A stretch of 41,734 nucleotides of DNA from 630D-37 sp037447295 (GCA_037447295.1 JBBIGZ010000020.1:1-41734), one strand, 5' to 3'; counted from the stretch's first letter, positions 1 through 8,410 are shown. The notes: generated by a model not told the origin, from the sequence alone. Made by a program: numbers and translations.

Positions 1-1
1 G

Positions 2-532
2 CCTGTAAATGTAGATGGGCTCTGGCTCTATACCGGTATTACCCAAAGGATTATCGCTTGGGATGCACACGATCCCAAACTGCCTGCACCGGATGCGCAA
101 TTGGTTACATCTTCAACCATTATCCCGCCGGGTGGTTTTGCGCTGATTCTTTCACCGCGCTATGCCTATGCGTCTCCACCTTACAATATGCCCTACGATA
201 TTCCCCCCCGAACCGTGATTCTGACGGTGGACGGAAACCGCTTAGGTGCGACGAAAGTGGGGATCGTTGCTTACGGCCAAGGGCGAGATGTGATCGTGCT
301 CTACCGCGGTGGCAAAACGATCCTAGAAGAGGCAATTGCCACCTATGGTACTCCGCTTTTGAATACGTTTATCGAAAAGATCCGCGATGACTATCGCGAT
401 GCCCTTCCCTTTGACTTGCCCGAATGCCGATCGGCGAATCTGAAGGATTTGGCCAAAGGGGATCAGCAATCGAATTGGGAGCTGATCCGCGGCGGCACGC
501 CCGGTGAGGGACCTTATCGTCCGTGGCCGTGA
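2..532 (+). CDS. 3' end of unidentified protein gene (5' truncated)
   Basis: The frame is open from the first bases of the window to a TGA at 530-532, so the start lies outside and about 176 C-terminal residues are visible. The segment reads like a small beta-rich domain: a Leu-Trp-Leu-Tyr stretch at the start, then a 'PPGGFALIL' turn and strand, then 'VILTVDG' and 'VIVLYRGG' strands. The tail is charged and Gly/Pro-rich and ends in Trp-Pro. I see no membrane segment or recognisable catalytic motif in this part. The pattern of strands after a 'PPG' turn loosely recalls lamin-tail or Ig-like extracellular modules, but this is a guess. It converges on the DUF1385 gene and overlaps its 3' end by 19 bases. 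Confidence 0.6.
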   Translation, partial: PVNVDGLWLYTGITQRIIAWDAHDPKLPAPDAQLVTSSTIIPPGGFALILSPRYAYASPPYNMPYDIPPRTVILTVDGNRLGATKVGIVAYGQGRDVIVLYRGGKTILEEAIATYGTPLLNTFIEKIRDDYRDALPFDLPECRSANLKDLAKGDQQSNWELIRGGTPGEGPYRPWP

Positions 533-1413
533 GCCGGCGAAGCTTCTGCCTGCTGCATTTCGCTGAAGGCCCGGATGGCCACTTCCAGCATAGCAGCATC
601 TGGCTCGCGCGTCGTCAGGCGCTGGAGTGCCAGGTTTGGACGGATCAACCAACGCGCCCAGCGGCGATCCAGGTGATTGGCCATCCAGCGGATATATTCC
701 ACGGCGATCCCGGCCAAGAAGGGGATGAGCAAAATGCGTCCGAATAGACGTGCCCAGATCGGCAAACCGTCCAGGAAGGGGAAGACGAGCACGGTCAGCA
801 CGACCAAAGTGAGCAGGAACGAAGTGCCGCACCGCGGGTGCTCGAGGGGAAAGCGGGCTACGGATTCGGGGGTCAGCTCGGCGCCGGCTTCGTAGGCGTT
901 GATCGTCTTATGCTCGGCCCCGTGGTAGGCGAAGAGACGGCGCACGTCCGGCATAAAGCCGAGCGCCCAGATATAGCCGATCACCAGCCCCAGGCGCAAT
1001 CCCCCTTCGATCAAGGCTTTTATCCACCAGCCGAGGCCCATCCAATGTTCGATTCCGCTTGCGATTGCGGCCGGCAGCAGGAAGAACAGCCCAATGGCGA
1101 TGGTTAGGGAAAGGGCCAATGTCCCATACAGGGCAGGCCCTTCCAGCTTTTCATCTTCTCCGACCTGGATGTTTGCCGAAAAGGTCAGTGCGCGCAATCC
1201 CAGCACGAGCGCATCCCAGAGCAGGATCATGCCGCGTAGGAAGGGCAGGCGTGTCAGGCGGGAACGATAGAGGCTACCAAGCGCCTTTTGACGGACGACA
1301 ATCTCACCGTTAGGGGCACGCACGGCGATGACCAGGGCTTTTTGCCCGCGCATTAATACCCCCTCGATCAGCGCCTGGCCGCCATAGGTGATGAGGCGAT
1401 CTTCGCGGCTCAT
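514..1413 (-). CDS. DUF1385 family membrane protein (YqhQ-like)
   Basis: A 299-residue membrane protein of the DUF1385 family, whose biochemical role is not established. The family signatures are present: an N-terminal 'YGGQALIEGVLMRG' segment, the 'YHGAEHKTINAYE' motif near residue 165, and 'HPRCGTSFL' shortly after. Hydrophobic segments lie near residues 90-125, 135-155, 195-215 and 220-240, giving about four membrane spans. The length fits the family. It starts 13 bases after the stop of the M20 peptidase gene, so the two are probably cotranscribed as the distal part of the heat-shock operon or a separate short unit. Its 3' end overlaps the convergent gene at the left edge by 19 bases and no terminator is visible between them. 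Confidence 0.9.
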   Translation of the reverse strand: MSREDRLITYGGQALIEGVLMRGQKALVIAVRAPNGEIVVRQKALGSLYRSRLTRLPFLRGMILLWDALVLGLRALTFSANIQVGEDEKLEGPALYGTLALSLTIAIGLFFLLPAAIASGIEHWMGLGWWIKALIEGGLRLGLVIGYIWALGFMPDVRRLFAYHGAEHKTINAYEAGAELTPESVARFPLEHPRCGTSFLLTLVVLTVLVFPFLDGLPIWARLFGRILLIPFLAGIAVEYIRWMANHLDRRWARWLIRPNLALQRLTTREPDAAMLEVAIRAFSEMQQAEASPAHGHGR

Positions 1414-1426
1414 GGTGTTAGCAAGC

Positions 1427-2797
1427 TCACTCGCCCAGGCCGGCGAAAAAGTGGATTACCGATTCGATGCCGCGATACCAGTTCGGCAGGTTTTGCTTTT
1501 CGTTGGGGGCATGCAGGTTATCATCCGGCAAACCGAAGCCGGTGATCACCGATTCCAGCCCCAGGATTTCCTGCATTTGTGCTACCACCGGGATCGAACC
1601 ACCTTCGCGACGGAAATAGGGCTTGCATCCGTAGACGGCTTCCAGGGCCCGGCTGAGCGCTTGTACCCAGGGTGTATCGCGCCGGGAAATCGAAGGACGT
1701 CCGCCGTGCAGTGCATCCAGCTCCCAACGCACGGTCTTGGGGGCGTGTTCTTCCAGGTAGCGTCGCAATTGCTGATGGACTTCTTCCGGGTCCTGATCTG
1801 GAACCAGGCGCATGGAGATCTTCGCCATGGCCATGGCCGGCAGCACCGTCTTTGCTCCGGAGCCGATGAACCCGGCTTTGAGACCGTTGATCTCCAGGGT
1901 CGGCCGCGCGCCCACCCGTTCTAAGGCGGTGTAACCGGCCTCGCCGTAGAGCGCCGGTGCTCCTGTCTGTTCCAGGAAAAAGGCATCATCGATCGGCAGG
2001 CGTGCCAGTTCGGCGCGCTCTTCGGCCGAGAGGGGGCGCACTTTATCATAGAACCCCGGCAAAGTCACCCGTCCCTGATCATCATGCATGCCGGCGATCA
2101 GCTCGGCGAGCACTTGCGCCGGGTTATGGACCGCGCCACCGTAAACGCCAGAGTGCAGATCGTGTGCCGGACCGTAAACACGCAGCTCAAAGTAGGCCAG
2201 GCCGCGCAGCCCGTAGGTGATGGTAGGCTTATCGGCTCCTAACATGCCGGCATCCGGGTTAAAGGCAAAATCGGCGGCCAACATTTCGCGGTGTTCGCTC
2301 AAGAAACCTTCTAGGCTCGGCGAGCCGATCTCTTCTTCCCCCTCGATCAGCACCTTCAGGTTGATCGGGAAGCCGCCGCTCTGTGCCAATGCTTCCAGTG
2401 CCTTGAGGGTGAGCATGACCTGCCCTTTCATATCCGAAGCGCCGCGGGCATAGAGATTTTCCCCCTTGATCGTCGGCTCAAAGGGGGACGTTTGCCATTC
2501 GTCCAACGGATCGACCGGCTGCACGTCGTAATGCCCGTAGATCAGCGCCGTGGGGCGTGCCGTGCCGGCCTTCAGCCATTCGGCGTAGACGATGGGATGC
2601 CCAGCGGTAGGATAAATTTCAACCTGTTCAAAACCGATGCGGCGCAGCTGATCTGCGACCCATGCCGCGGCGCGTTGCATATCCTGGCGATGGGCGTCAT
2701 CGGTGGAAACCGAGGGAATGCGCAGGAATTCTTTGTATTCCTCCAAAAAACGCTCGCGGTGCTGGCGCGCGTAGTGCAATGCCTGATTCAGAGACAT
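1427..2797 (-). CDS. M20 family dipeptidase / metallopeptidase
   Basis: 456 residues of the M20 zinc peptidase family, which hydrolyse dipeptides or acylated amino acids in the cytoplasm with two metal ions. The metal-site motifs are intact: 'GHYDVQP' with His89 and Asp91, the bridging Asp122 in 'GASDMKGQ', and the catalytic Glu pair near residues 155-156 in 'EGEEEIGSPS'. A dimerisation lid domain occupies about residues 200-340. No signal peptide is seen. The exact substrate cannot be read from sequence; it resembles the long dipeptidase / CNDP-like branch rather than ArgE or DapE. The start is supported by an AAGGAG box six bases upstream. It follows dnaJ by 78 bases and leads into the DUF1385 gene. 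Confidence 0.9.
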   Translation of the reverse strand: MSLNQALHYARQHRERFLEEYKEFLRIPSVSTDDAHRQDMQRAAAWVADQLRRIGFEQVEIYPTAGHPIVYAEWLKAGTARPTALIYGHYDVQPVDPLDEWQTSPFEPTIKGENLYARGASDMKGQVMLTLKALEALAQSGGFPINLKVLIEGEEEIGSPSLEGFLSEHREMLAADFAFNPDAGMLGADKPTITYGLRGLAYFELRVYGPAHDLHSGVYGGAVHNPAQVLAELIAGMHDDQGRVTLPGFYDKVRPLSAEERAELARLPIDDAFFLEQTGAPALYGEAGYTALERVGARPTLEINGLKAGFIGSGAKTVLPAMAMAKISMRLVPDQDPEEVHQQLRRYLEEHAPKTVRWELDALHGGRPSISRRDTPWVQALSRALEAVYGCKPYFRREGGSIPVVAQMQEILGLESVITGFGLPDDNLHAPNEKQNLPNWYRGIESVIHFFAGLGE

Positions 2798-2875
2798 CGG
2801 GTTCTCCTTTGAAAGTGGGATGGGTGAAGGCCGATCGGCTTATCGGACCTCAGGCCTGAGCTCTCTGATTGTATC

Positions 2876-3985
2876 TCATCCGCCGCCGAAGACCTCGTTC
2901 AGCCAATCCAAAATGCCCTTTTCGTGCGGCTTGGGCGCGCTGCCCATGGTTTCAGCCAGTTTTTCAAAAAGCTGGCGCTGCTCGCGGGTTAGCTGGGTGG
3001 GAATTTCGACGTTGACGATCACCAGTTGATCGCCACGCCCGTTGCGTTTCAAATGGGGCACGCCTTTCCCCTTGAGCGTAAAAATCTTCCCCGGTTGAGT
3101 TCCGGGTGGGATCACCAGTTTGGTAGGTCCATCGAGGGTTGGTACTTCGATCTCTGCACCCAGGACTGCCTGGGCTACGTTGATGTCTAGGTTCAGCAAG
3201 ATATCGTCCTCGCGGCGCTTGAAGAAGGGGTGAGGGCGCACTCGGAGCAGAAGATACAAGTTGCCCCTTGGACCGCCGTATTCGCCGGGTTCTCCTTCGC
3301 CGGGCAGGCGGATCTGCGTGCCGCTATCCACGCCGGCCGGGATCTGCACCCGTTTGCGTACTTTGCGCCGTTCCCATCCACTCCCGCGACAAGTTGGGCA
3401 AAGCGAAAGGATCACCTCGCCGCGTCCGTTGCAGGTTGGGCAGGTCATCGTCTGCACCATAGCGCCTAGGAAGGTTTGCCGCACTTGGCGCACTTCTCCT
3501 TGCCCGTTACAGGTGGCGCAGCGTGTGGGCGTGGTGCCCGGCTTCGCTCCGGAGCCGTTACAGGTGGAACAGGTATCCTGGCGCTCGAATTCGATCTCTT
3601 TTTCAACGCCGAAAACGGCCTCCTCGAAGCTGAGTGTCAATTCCATCTGCAAATCGCGCCCACGGCGCGGCATGTGGCGCGCCCGCCATCCACCGAAACC
3701 AAAGCCGAAGAGCTCCTCGAAAATATCGGCGATATCGGCGCTGAAATCGGGCATTCCGCCCATATCGCCCAGCCCGGCGTGACCGTAGCGATCGTAACGG
3801 GCGCGCTTTTCGGCATCCGAGAGCACGGCATAGGCCTCGTTGATCTCTTTAAACTTCTCTTCCGCATCCGGTGATTTGTTGACATCCGGATGGTATTGCC
3901 GCGCCAGGCGCCGGAAGGCGGCTTTGATCTCTTCCTGGCTGGCGTTGCGTGGCACGCCGAGGATTTCGTAGTAATCCTTAGGCAT
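2876..3985 (-). CDS. dnaJ: Chaperone protein DnaJ (Hsp40)
   Basis: 369 residues. DnaJ delivers unfolded substrates to DnaK and stimulates its ATPase. All classic parts are present: an N-terminal J domain with the His-Pro-Asp motif near residue 33, a Gly/Phe-rich linker around residues 70-100, and a zinc-finger region with four CxxCxGxG repeats at about residues 140-215. The C-terminal substrate-binding domain follows. I place the start at 3985 because an AAGGA box sits five bases upstream. An in-frame ATG at 4000 overlaps the dnaK stop as ATGA but lacks a ribosome-binding site and would add five residues. It is the fourth gene of the CIRCE-controlled operon and should be heat-inducible with dnaK. 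Confidence 0.97.
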   Translation of the reverse strand: MPKDYYEILGVPRNASQEEIKAAFRRLARQYHPDVNKSPDAEEKFKEINEAYAVLSDAEKRARYDRYGHAGLGDMGGMPDFSADIADIFEELFGFGFGGWRARHMPRRGRDLQMELTLSFEEAVFGVEKEIEFERQDTCSTCNGSGAKPGTTPTRCATCNGQGEVRQVRQTFLGAMVQTMTCPTCNGRGEVILSLCPTCRGSGWERRKVRKRVQIPAGVDSGTQIRLPGEGEPGEYGGPRGNLYLLLRVRPHPFFKRREDDILLNLDINVAQAVLGAEIEVPTLDGPTKLVIPPGTQPGKIFTLKGKGVPHLKRNGRGDQLVIVNVEIPTQLTREQRQLFEKLAETMGSAPKPHEKGILDWLNEVFGGG

Positions 3986-3996
3986 CGTTCCTTGCC

Positions 3997-5865
3997 TCAT
4001 GCATCGTGGACTTCACCATCCACCACATTTGGATTGCCGCTGCCGGCCGGCGGAGGCGTTTCCGGCCGATCGTACAGACTGGCACCGATTTGCGACATTT
4101 CGCGTCCTAGCGCTTCGAGGGCGGTGCGCAGTGCGGCCAGGTCATCTCCCTGCATGACCTGTCGCGTTTCGGCGATGCGGGCCTCCACGCGTTGCCGAAT
4201 TTCTGCCGGCAGCCGATCGCCCACCTCGCGCAGCGCTTTTTCCGCCGCGTAGATCATCCCATCGGCCTGATTACGTGCTTCGATCAGCTCTTTGCGCCGG
4301 CGGTCCTCTTCGGCATGGGCCTCGGCTTCGCGCCGCATACGCTCGATCTCCTCTTCCGTCAGGCCGGAAGAAGCGGTGATGGTGATGTGCTGACTGCGCC
4401 CGGTCGCCTTATCGCGCGCTGTGACCTTCAGGATTCCATTGGCATCAATATCGAACGTAACTTCAATCTGCGGCACGCCGCGCGGCGCCGGCGGAATGCC
4501 ATCCAAGATGAATCTTCCTAGCGATTTATTGTCTGCCGCCAGTGGGCGCTCGCCTTGCACTACGTGGATTTCGACCTGGGTTTGGTTATCGGTGGCGGTG
4601 GAAAAGATCTGGCTACGGCGCGTCGGGATGGTCGTATTGCGTTCGATGATCGGGGTGGCTACGCCGCCCAAGGTCTCCACCGAGAGCGTGAGAGGGGTGA
4701 CATCGAGGAGCAGGATATCCGTCACTTCTCCGCCCAGCACTCCGGCCTGGATCGCCGCGCCGATCGCCACCACTTCATCCGGATTGACGCCCTTATGCGG
4801 CTCTTTGCCGAAGAACTGGCGCACCCGTTCCTGAATGGCCGGCATGCGCGTCATCCCGCCCACCAGCACCACCTCGTCAATATCTTCCGGTTTCAGGCCG
4901 GCATCGCTCAGCGCCTGCCGCACCGGCTCCATCGTGCGTTCGATGAGATCGGCGGTGAGCTGTTCCAGCCGGGCGCGCGTTAGGGTGCGCACCAGATGCC
5001 GTGGCCCGCTGGCATCGGCGGTGATATAGGGCAAATTGATCTCCGTTTGGAGCATCGAAGAAAGCTCGATCTTCGCCTTTTCCGCCGCTTCTTTCAGGCG
5101 TTGCAGCGCCTGGCGATCCCGGCTCAGATCGATCCCAGTCTCCTGACGGAACTCCTGGATCAGATAATCTATAATTCGCTGATCGAAATCATCACCGCCT
5201 AGGAAAGTATCGCCGTTTGTCGCCCGCACCTGGAAAACGCCATCCCCCACTTCCAAGATCGAAATATCGAACGTGCCGCCGCCCAGGTCGTAGACGGCGA
5301 TGATCTCGTTCTTTTTACTATCCAGGCCGTAAGCCAGTGCCGAGGCGGTTGGCTCATTGATGATGCGCAGCACATCCAGCCCGGCGATCCGACCGGCATC
5401 CTTGGTCGCATTGCGCTGGGCATCGTTGAAATAGGCCGGCACTGTGATCACCGCCTGGGTCACCGGTTCCCCTAGGTAGGCCTCGGCATCGCGCTTAATC
5501 TTGGCCAGGATCATCGCCGAAATCTCCTGCGGCGAATACTGTTGCCCGTCTAAGATCACGCGCACATCGCCGTTCGGCGCCTCGGTCACCCGATAGGGCA
5601 CTCGCTGTTGGGCGCGTTCCATTTCTGGGTCGCCCACCTTGCGCCCCATAAAGCGCTTGATGGAGAAAATAGTGTTTTCCGAGTTGATGATTGCCTGGTT
5701 GCGCGCGGCCCGTCCGACGATGCGCTCATGGTTTTTGGTCACTGCTACCACCGAGGGGATCAGGCGATCCCCTTCTGCCGAAGGGATCACCACCGGTTCT
5801 CCACCGAGCATCACGGCAGCTACGGAGTTGGTCGTGCCCAAATCAATCCCGATGATCTTACCCAT
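3997..5865 (-). CDS. dnaK: Chaperone protein DnaK (Hsp70)
   Basis: 622 residues. This is the Hsp70 chaperone that binds exposed hydrophobic peptides in an ATP-dependent cycle with DnaJ and GrpE. The N-terminal ATPase domain starts with 'GIDLGTTNS', carries the 'DLGGGTFD' phosphate loop near residue 195 and the 'VVLVGGMTRMP' loop near residue 335. The linker 'DILLLDVTPL' near residue 385 leads into the beta-sandwich substrate domain and helical lid. The C-terminus ends in an acidic 'VVDGEVHDA' tail, similar to but not identical with the usual EEVD/EEVK-like ends. A GGAGG box precedes the start. Between grpE and dnaK lies a hairpin followed by a T-rich stretch that may tune expression. Confidence 0.98.
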   Translation of the reverse strand: MGKIIGIDLGTTNSVAAVMLGGEPVVIPSAEGDRLIPSVVAVTKNHERIVGRAARNQAIINSENTIFSIKRFMGRKVGDPEMERAQQRVPYRVTEAPNGDVRVILDGQQYSPQEISAMILAKIKRDAEAYLGEPVTQAVITVPAYFNDAQRNATKDAGRIAGLDVLRIINEPTASALAYGLDSKKNEIIAVYDLGGGTFDISILEVGDGVFQVRATNGDTFLGGDDFDQRIIDYLIQEFRQETGIDLSRDRQALQRLKEAAEKAKIELSSMLQTEINLPYITADASGPRHLVRTLTRARLEQLTADLIERTMEPVRQALSDAGLKPEDIDEVVLVGGMTRMPAIQERVRQFFGKEPHKGVNPDEVVAIGAAIQAGVLGGEVTDILLLDVTPLTLSVETLGGVATPIIERNTTIPTRRSQIFSTATDNQTQVEIHVVQGERPLAADNKSLGRFILDGIPPAPRGVPQIEVTFDIDANGILKVTARDKATGRSQHITITASSGLTEEEIERMRREAEAHAEEDRRRKELIEARNQADGMIYAAEKALREVGDRLPAEIRQRVEARIAETRQVMQGDDLAALRTALEALGREMSQIGASLYDRPETPPPAGSGNPNVVDGEVHDA

Positions 5866-5885
5866 AAAGCCTCCAAAAGAAAAAT

Positions 5886-5901
5886 CGGGCGAACTCGCCC
5901 G
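5886..5901 (-). terminator. Terminator-like hairpin between grpE and dnaK
   Basis: Directly after the grpE stop, the minus strand has CGGGCGA, a two-base GT turn, then TCGCCCG, followed by ATTTTTCTTTT just before the dnaK ribosome-binding site. The G+C-rich stem with a T-rich tail has the form of a weak Rho-independent terminator. It could also act as an RNA processing or stabilising hairpin at the 5' end of dnaK mRNA, as described for some heat-shock operons. Which role it plays cannot be told from sequence. Confidence 0.55.
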
Positions 5902-6528
5902 TTAGCGCGCCACGCGCACCAACGCCGGGCGGATCACTCGCTCGCCCAGGCGATACCCCTGCTGTACCACCGCAATTACCCGACCGCTTTCTTGCCCATC
6001 CACATCCTCATGGCCGATGGCCTCGTGCAGGTTCGGGTCGAACATCTGCCCCTCGGCCTCGATCCGCTCCACGCCTTCGGCTTGCAGAATGCTCTGCATC
6101 TTCCGCAGGATCAGATCCACACCTTGCACCCAAGCCTGCAAGTCTGCTTCCTGCGGCGGATGTTGCAAGGCACGCTCCAGATCGTCCAGCACCGGCAGGA
6201 ACTTCTTGATGATCTCTGCCTTCATTGCCAAGAATTCAGCCTGCCGATCGCGCTCCAGACGCCGACGGAAATTGATGAACTCCGCTTGGGTGCGCTGCCA
6301 GCCATCCAGATATTCTGCCGCCCGCGCCTCGGCATCGTTTAACTTTTGTTTGAGAGATTCCAACTCCGCTGCCGGCAGAGACACCTCCTCCACTTCTGCC
6401 TGGGTGCCGGCTTCGGCTTCCTGCTCGGCGGATGCAGGCTGGACCTCTGCTACGCTGCCCGTTTCGGGCATCGCCTTTAATTCATCATGGTTATTATCGG
6501 AATGCAAAACCTGGCGTTCCTCGCTCAT
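5902..6528 (-). CDS. grpE: Nucleotide exchange factor GrpE
   Basis: 208 residues. GrpE releases ADP from DnaK and acts as a thermosensor of the chaperone cycle. The N-terminal 60 residues are acidic and low-complexity, as usual in the family. They are followed by a long coiled-coil helix and the 'GWQRTQAEFINFRRRLERDR' segment near residue 100. The C-terminal beta wing contains the 'FDPNLHEAIG' motif near residue 165 and a 'VIAVVQQGYRLGERVIRPALVRV' end typical of GrpE. It lies 20 bases downstream of hrcA and 36 bases upstream of dnaK, in the order found in many Gram-positive-type hrcA operons. Confidence 0.96.
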   Translation of the reverse strand: MSEERQVLHSDNNHDELKAMPETGSVAEVQPASAEQEAEAGTQAEVEEVSLPAAELESLKQKLNDAEARAAEYLDGWQRTQAEFINFRRRLERDRQAEFLAMKAEIIKKFLPVLDDLERALQHPPQEADLQAWVQGVDLILRKMQSILQAEGVERIEAEGQMFDPNLHEAIGHEDVDGQESGRVIAVVQQGYRLGERVIRPALVRVAR

Positions 6529-6548
6529 TTCACACCTCGTTAGATAGT

Positions 6549-7589
6549 CTAAAGATTGCTCATCTGCTCATTAAACAGATTGCTCAGCAAATCGGCCATA
6601 AAGCGCACAGTTGGGATTGTGCGCGCATAGGACATGCGCATTGGTCCCAGCACGCCTAGCGCACCGGTGAGCATACCTGGCACTCCGTAGCGTGCAAGCA
6701 CCATCGAACACTGACGCAATTCCTCCCAGCCGGCATCGCTTCCGATGATCACCTGTAACCCGCCAATATGACTCTGCTCCACCGTGCGCGCCAGTAGGTT
6801 TTTGAGCAATGTGCGCTCCTCCAGCAAGCGCAGCGCATGGCGCAGCTCTTCGGATTCGATGAACTCGGGCGACTCGAGCACATTGGTCAAGCCATCAAAG
6901 TAGACCTCGCCGGCCGGCTGTTCGGCTATGCGGCGCAGATCCTGCACGATCAGCGTGAAAATATCCTGCTCCAGGGCATCACTGCGCCGTGGCTGGTTCA
7001 AGATCGCCTCCAGCGTCAGGCCGCGCAAAGACTGGTTCAGGCGCTGAGCTACCTGGCTCAAGCGCTCCTGAGGTACCGGCTCACTGAGCGCCAGCACCTG
7101 CTGCGAAACCTCTCCACCCTCGATCACCAGCACCATCAACACCTGGCGTCCCTGGGTGGAGATCAGCTCCACATGCTTGAAGCGTACCTGCTCCGGGTGA
7201 GGTGCAGTCACCAGGGAAACGGCGCGTGTCTGATGCGCCAGAATGGTGGCCGCCAGCTGCATCCATTCATCCACATCGGCCTTGCTCTGGTAGAACTGAT
7301 GCGTAATGGTATGCTGCAGCTCTTCAGGGAGCTCCACCTGGTTCATCAGGTGGGTGACGAAAAAACGGTATCCCTCCTCGGTCGGAACTCGGCCGGCCGA
7401 AGTATGCGGCTGGCGCAGGTAGCCCATCTCGCTCAACGCGGCCATCTCATTGCGTACCGTTGCTGGGCTGAATTCCAGGTGATAGCGCCGCACCAGCGTT
7501 TGCGAGGCCACCGGCTGACCACTTTCGATATATTCGCGCACCACCAACAGAAGAATGCGCTTTTGACGTTCACTTAGGACAGGCATCAT
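6549..7589 (-). CDS. hrcA: Heat-inducible transcription repressor HrcA
   Basis: 346 residues. HrcA represses class I heat-shock genes by binding CIRCE and needs the GroEL chaperonin to stay folded, which couples repression to chaperone demand. The N-terminal winged helix is visible: 'ERQKRILLLVVREYIESGQPVAS', then the 'SPATVRNEMAALSEMGYL' recognition helix and 'PHTSAGRVPTEEGYRFFV'. The rest matches the GAF-like HrcA core. Two adjacent ATG codons (7589 and 7586) are possible starts; the first is kept, about seven bases after an AAGGTG box. The gene is first in its operon and sits 13 bases downstream of a perfect CIRCE, so it should repress itself with grpE, dnaK and dnaJ. No groE genes are in the window. 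Confidence 0.97.
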   Translation of the reverse strand: MMPVLSERQKRILLLVVREYIESGQPVASQTLVRRYHLEFSPATVRNEMAALSEMGYLRQPHTSAGRVPTEEGYRFFVTHLMNQVELPEELQHTITHQFYQSKADVDEWMQLAATILAHQTRAVSLVTAPHPEQVRFKHVELISTQGRQVLMVLVIEGGEVSQQVLALSEPVPQERLSQVAQRLNQSLRGLTLEAILNQPRRSDALEQDIFTLIVQDLRRIAEQPAGEVYFDGLTNVLESPEFIESEELRHALRLLEERTLLKNLLARTVEQSHIGGLQVIIGSDAGWEELRQCSMVLARYGVPGMLTGALGVLGPMRMSYARTIPTVRFMADLLSNLFNEQMSNL

Positions 7590-7602
7590 CTCACTTCACC
7601 TT

Positions 7603-7629
7603 TTAGCACTCTAATCTTTTGAGTGCTAA
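7603..7629 (-). promoter_or_regulatory. CIRCE operator (HrcA binding site)
   Basis: TTAGCACTC, nine bases, then GAGTGCTAA: an exact match to the CIRCE consensus in both arms and spacing. It lies between the promoter and the hrcA start, in the untranslated leader, where HrcA blocks transcription. The right arm also pairs with an adjacent CACTC at 7631-7635, so a third, imperfect arm (TAAACACTC) abuts the operator. Confidence 0.97.
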
Positions 7630-7643
7630 ACACTCAGTTTAAC

Positions 7644-7672
7644 ATCATAACATCCCCACTGTTGGACGTCAA
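7644..7672 (-). promoter_or_regulatory. Sigma-70-type promoter of the hrcA operon
   Basis: On the minus strand, TTGACG (7672-7667) is separated by exactly 17 bases from TATGAT (7649-7644). A TG one base before the -10 box makes it an extended -10. Transcription should begin near 7637, just upstream of CIRCE. The match is close to the vegetative consensus, so induction would be by loss of HrcA repression rather than by an alternative sigma factor. Confidence 0.85.
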
Positions 7673-7755
7673 TAGGATATGGATAAGAGAAGTGTTAACA
7701 ACGGTGTAGCATAAGGGTCTGTGGTAGGGACGTTAGCGTTTGTGCTTTGTGCTAC

Positions 7756-7786
7756 AAAAAAAGAAGGCCGCCGTAAGGCGACCTTC
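7756..7786 (-). terminator. Rho-independent terminator
   Basis: On the minus strand, GAAGGTCGCC, a TTAC loop and GGCGGCCTTC form a 10-bp stem with one G-U pair, followed by seven T residues. It lies 17 bases after the stop of the frameshifted Gly/Tyr-rich gene and should end that transcript before the hrcA promoter region. Confidence 0.92.
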
Positions 7787-7803
7787 CATGCGAATCGGCA
7801 TAT

Positions 7804-8300
7804 CTAGCGCCGACCCCATCCACCCATCATTGGGCCGCGGCCATATCCGTAGCCGTATTCGCCGTTCTGATTCCAGAACCCCATCGGACCGGCTCCATAG
7901 CCCATCGGACAGTTTCCCGGACCATAGCCATAGCCGTAGCCATAGCCATACCCCATCCGTGCCATGTGCTGCAGCATCCAATCGGCCTGTGCCTGGGAGA
8001 TCACACCGGCTTTTACGGCTTCGTTCAGGGCCAGCTGATGGATTTCGGCCAGGAAGGCAGGCAGATCATTGCTTGCAATGCCGTGATCCAGGGCAATCTG
8101 TGCCAACGTTTTCCCCGCCGCGAATTCCTGCTCCACCTGAGATTCGGTCAGGCCGAGCTTTTCGGCCAGGGCGCGCTCGATGAAATCATGAATCGGTCCG
8201 TAGGGCCTTGAAGGGTGCTTCCCTGCGCATATGCTATGCCTACCCCGAAGAGGGTGAAGGTCAGTGCCAAAACAGCAAGTAGCAAGAGGGTCTTTTTCAT
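7804..8300 (-). pseudogene. Small secreted Gly/Tyr-rich protein, frameshifted
   Basis: A start at 8300 with an AGGAG box seven bases upstream encodes a clear signal peptide: 'MKKTLLLLAVLAL', a hydrophobic core, and an Ala-Tyr-Ala cleavage site near residue 25. About 32 codons in, the frame is lost. The next frame continues without stops from about 8205 as 'YGPIHDFIERALAEKLGLTESQVEQEF' in pieces, then helical segments, a Gly-Tyr repeat and an Arg-Arg end at 7804. Adding one C to the C run at 8203-8205 restores a 165-codon reading frame. Similar small exported proteins, with a helical pair and Gly-rich tail, are in my recollection common and uncharacterised in Anaerolineae. Either the gene is newly broken or this is an assembly error. 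If intact, translation from a GTG at 8136 could only make the C-terminal part. Confidence 0.75.
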
Positions 8301-8410
8301 GGTATCGCTCCTTTCAAGAAGATTTACGGTGTTTTACCGTACGCTTTCAGGATAACAGGGGAATGTGAAGAGGCTGTAAAGGTACGAAAAAGTTCTTCAA
8401 AAGATAGGGC

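Noticed and set aside
7804..7980. Hexamer-like repeats encoding Gly-Tyr, considered as a microsatellite or CRISPR
   Set aside because: They are short, in frame and part of a Gly/Tyr-rich protein tail.
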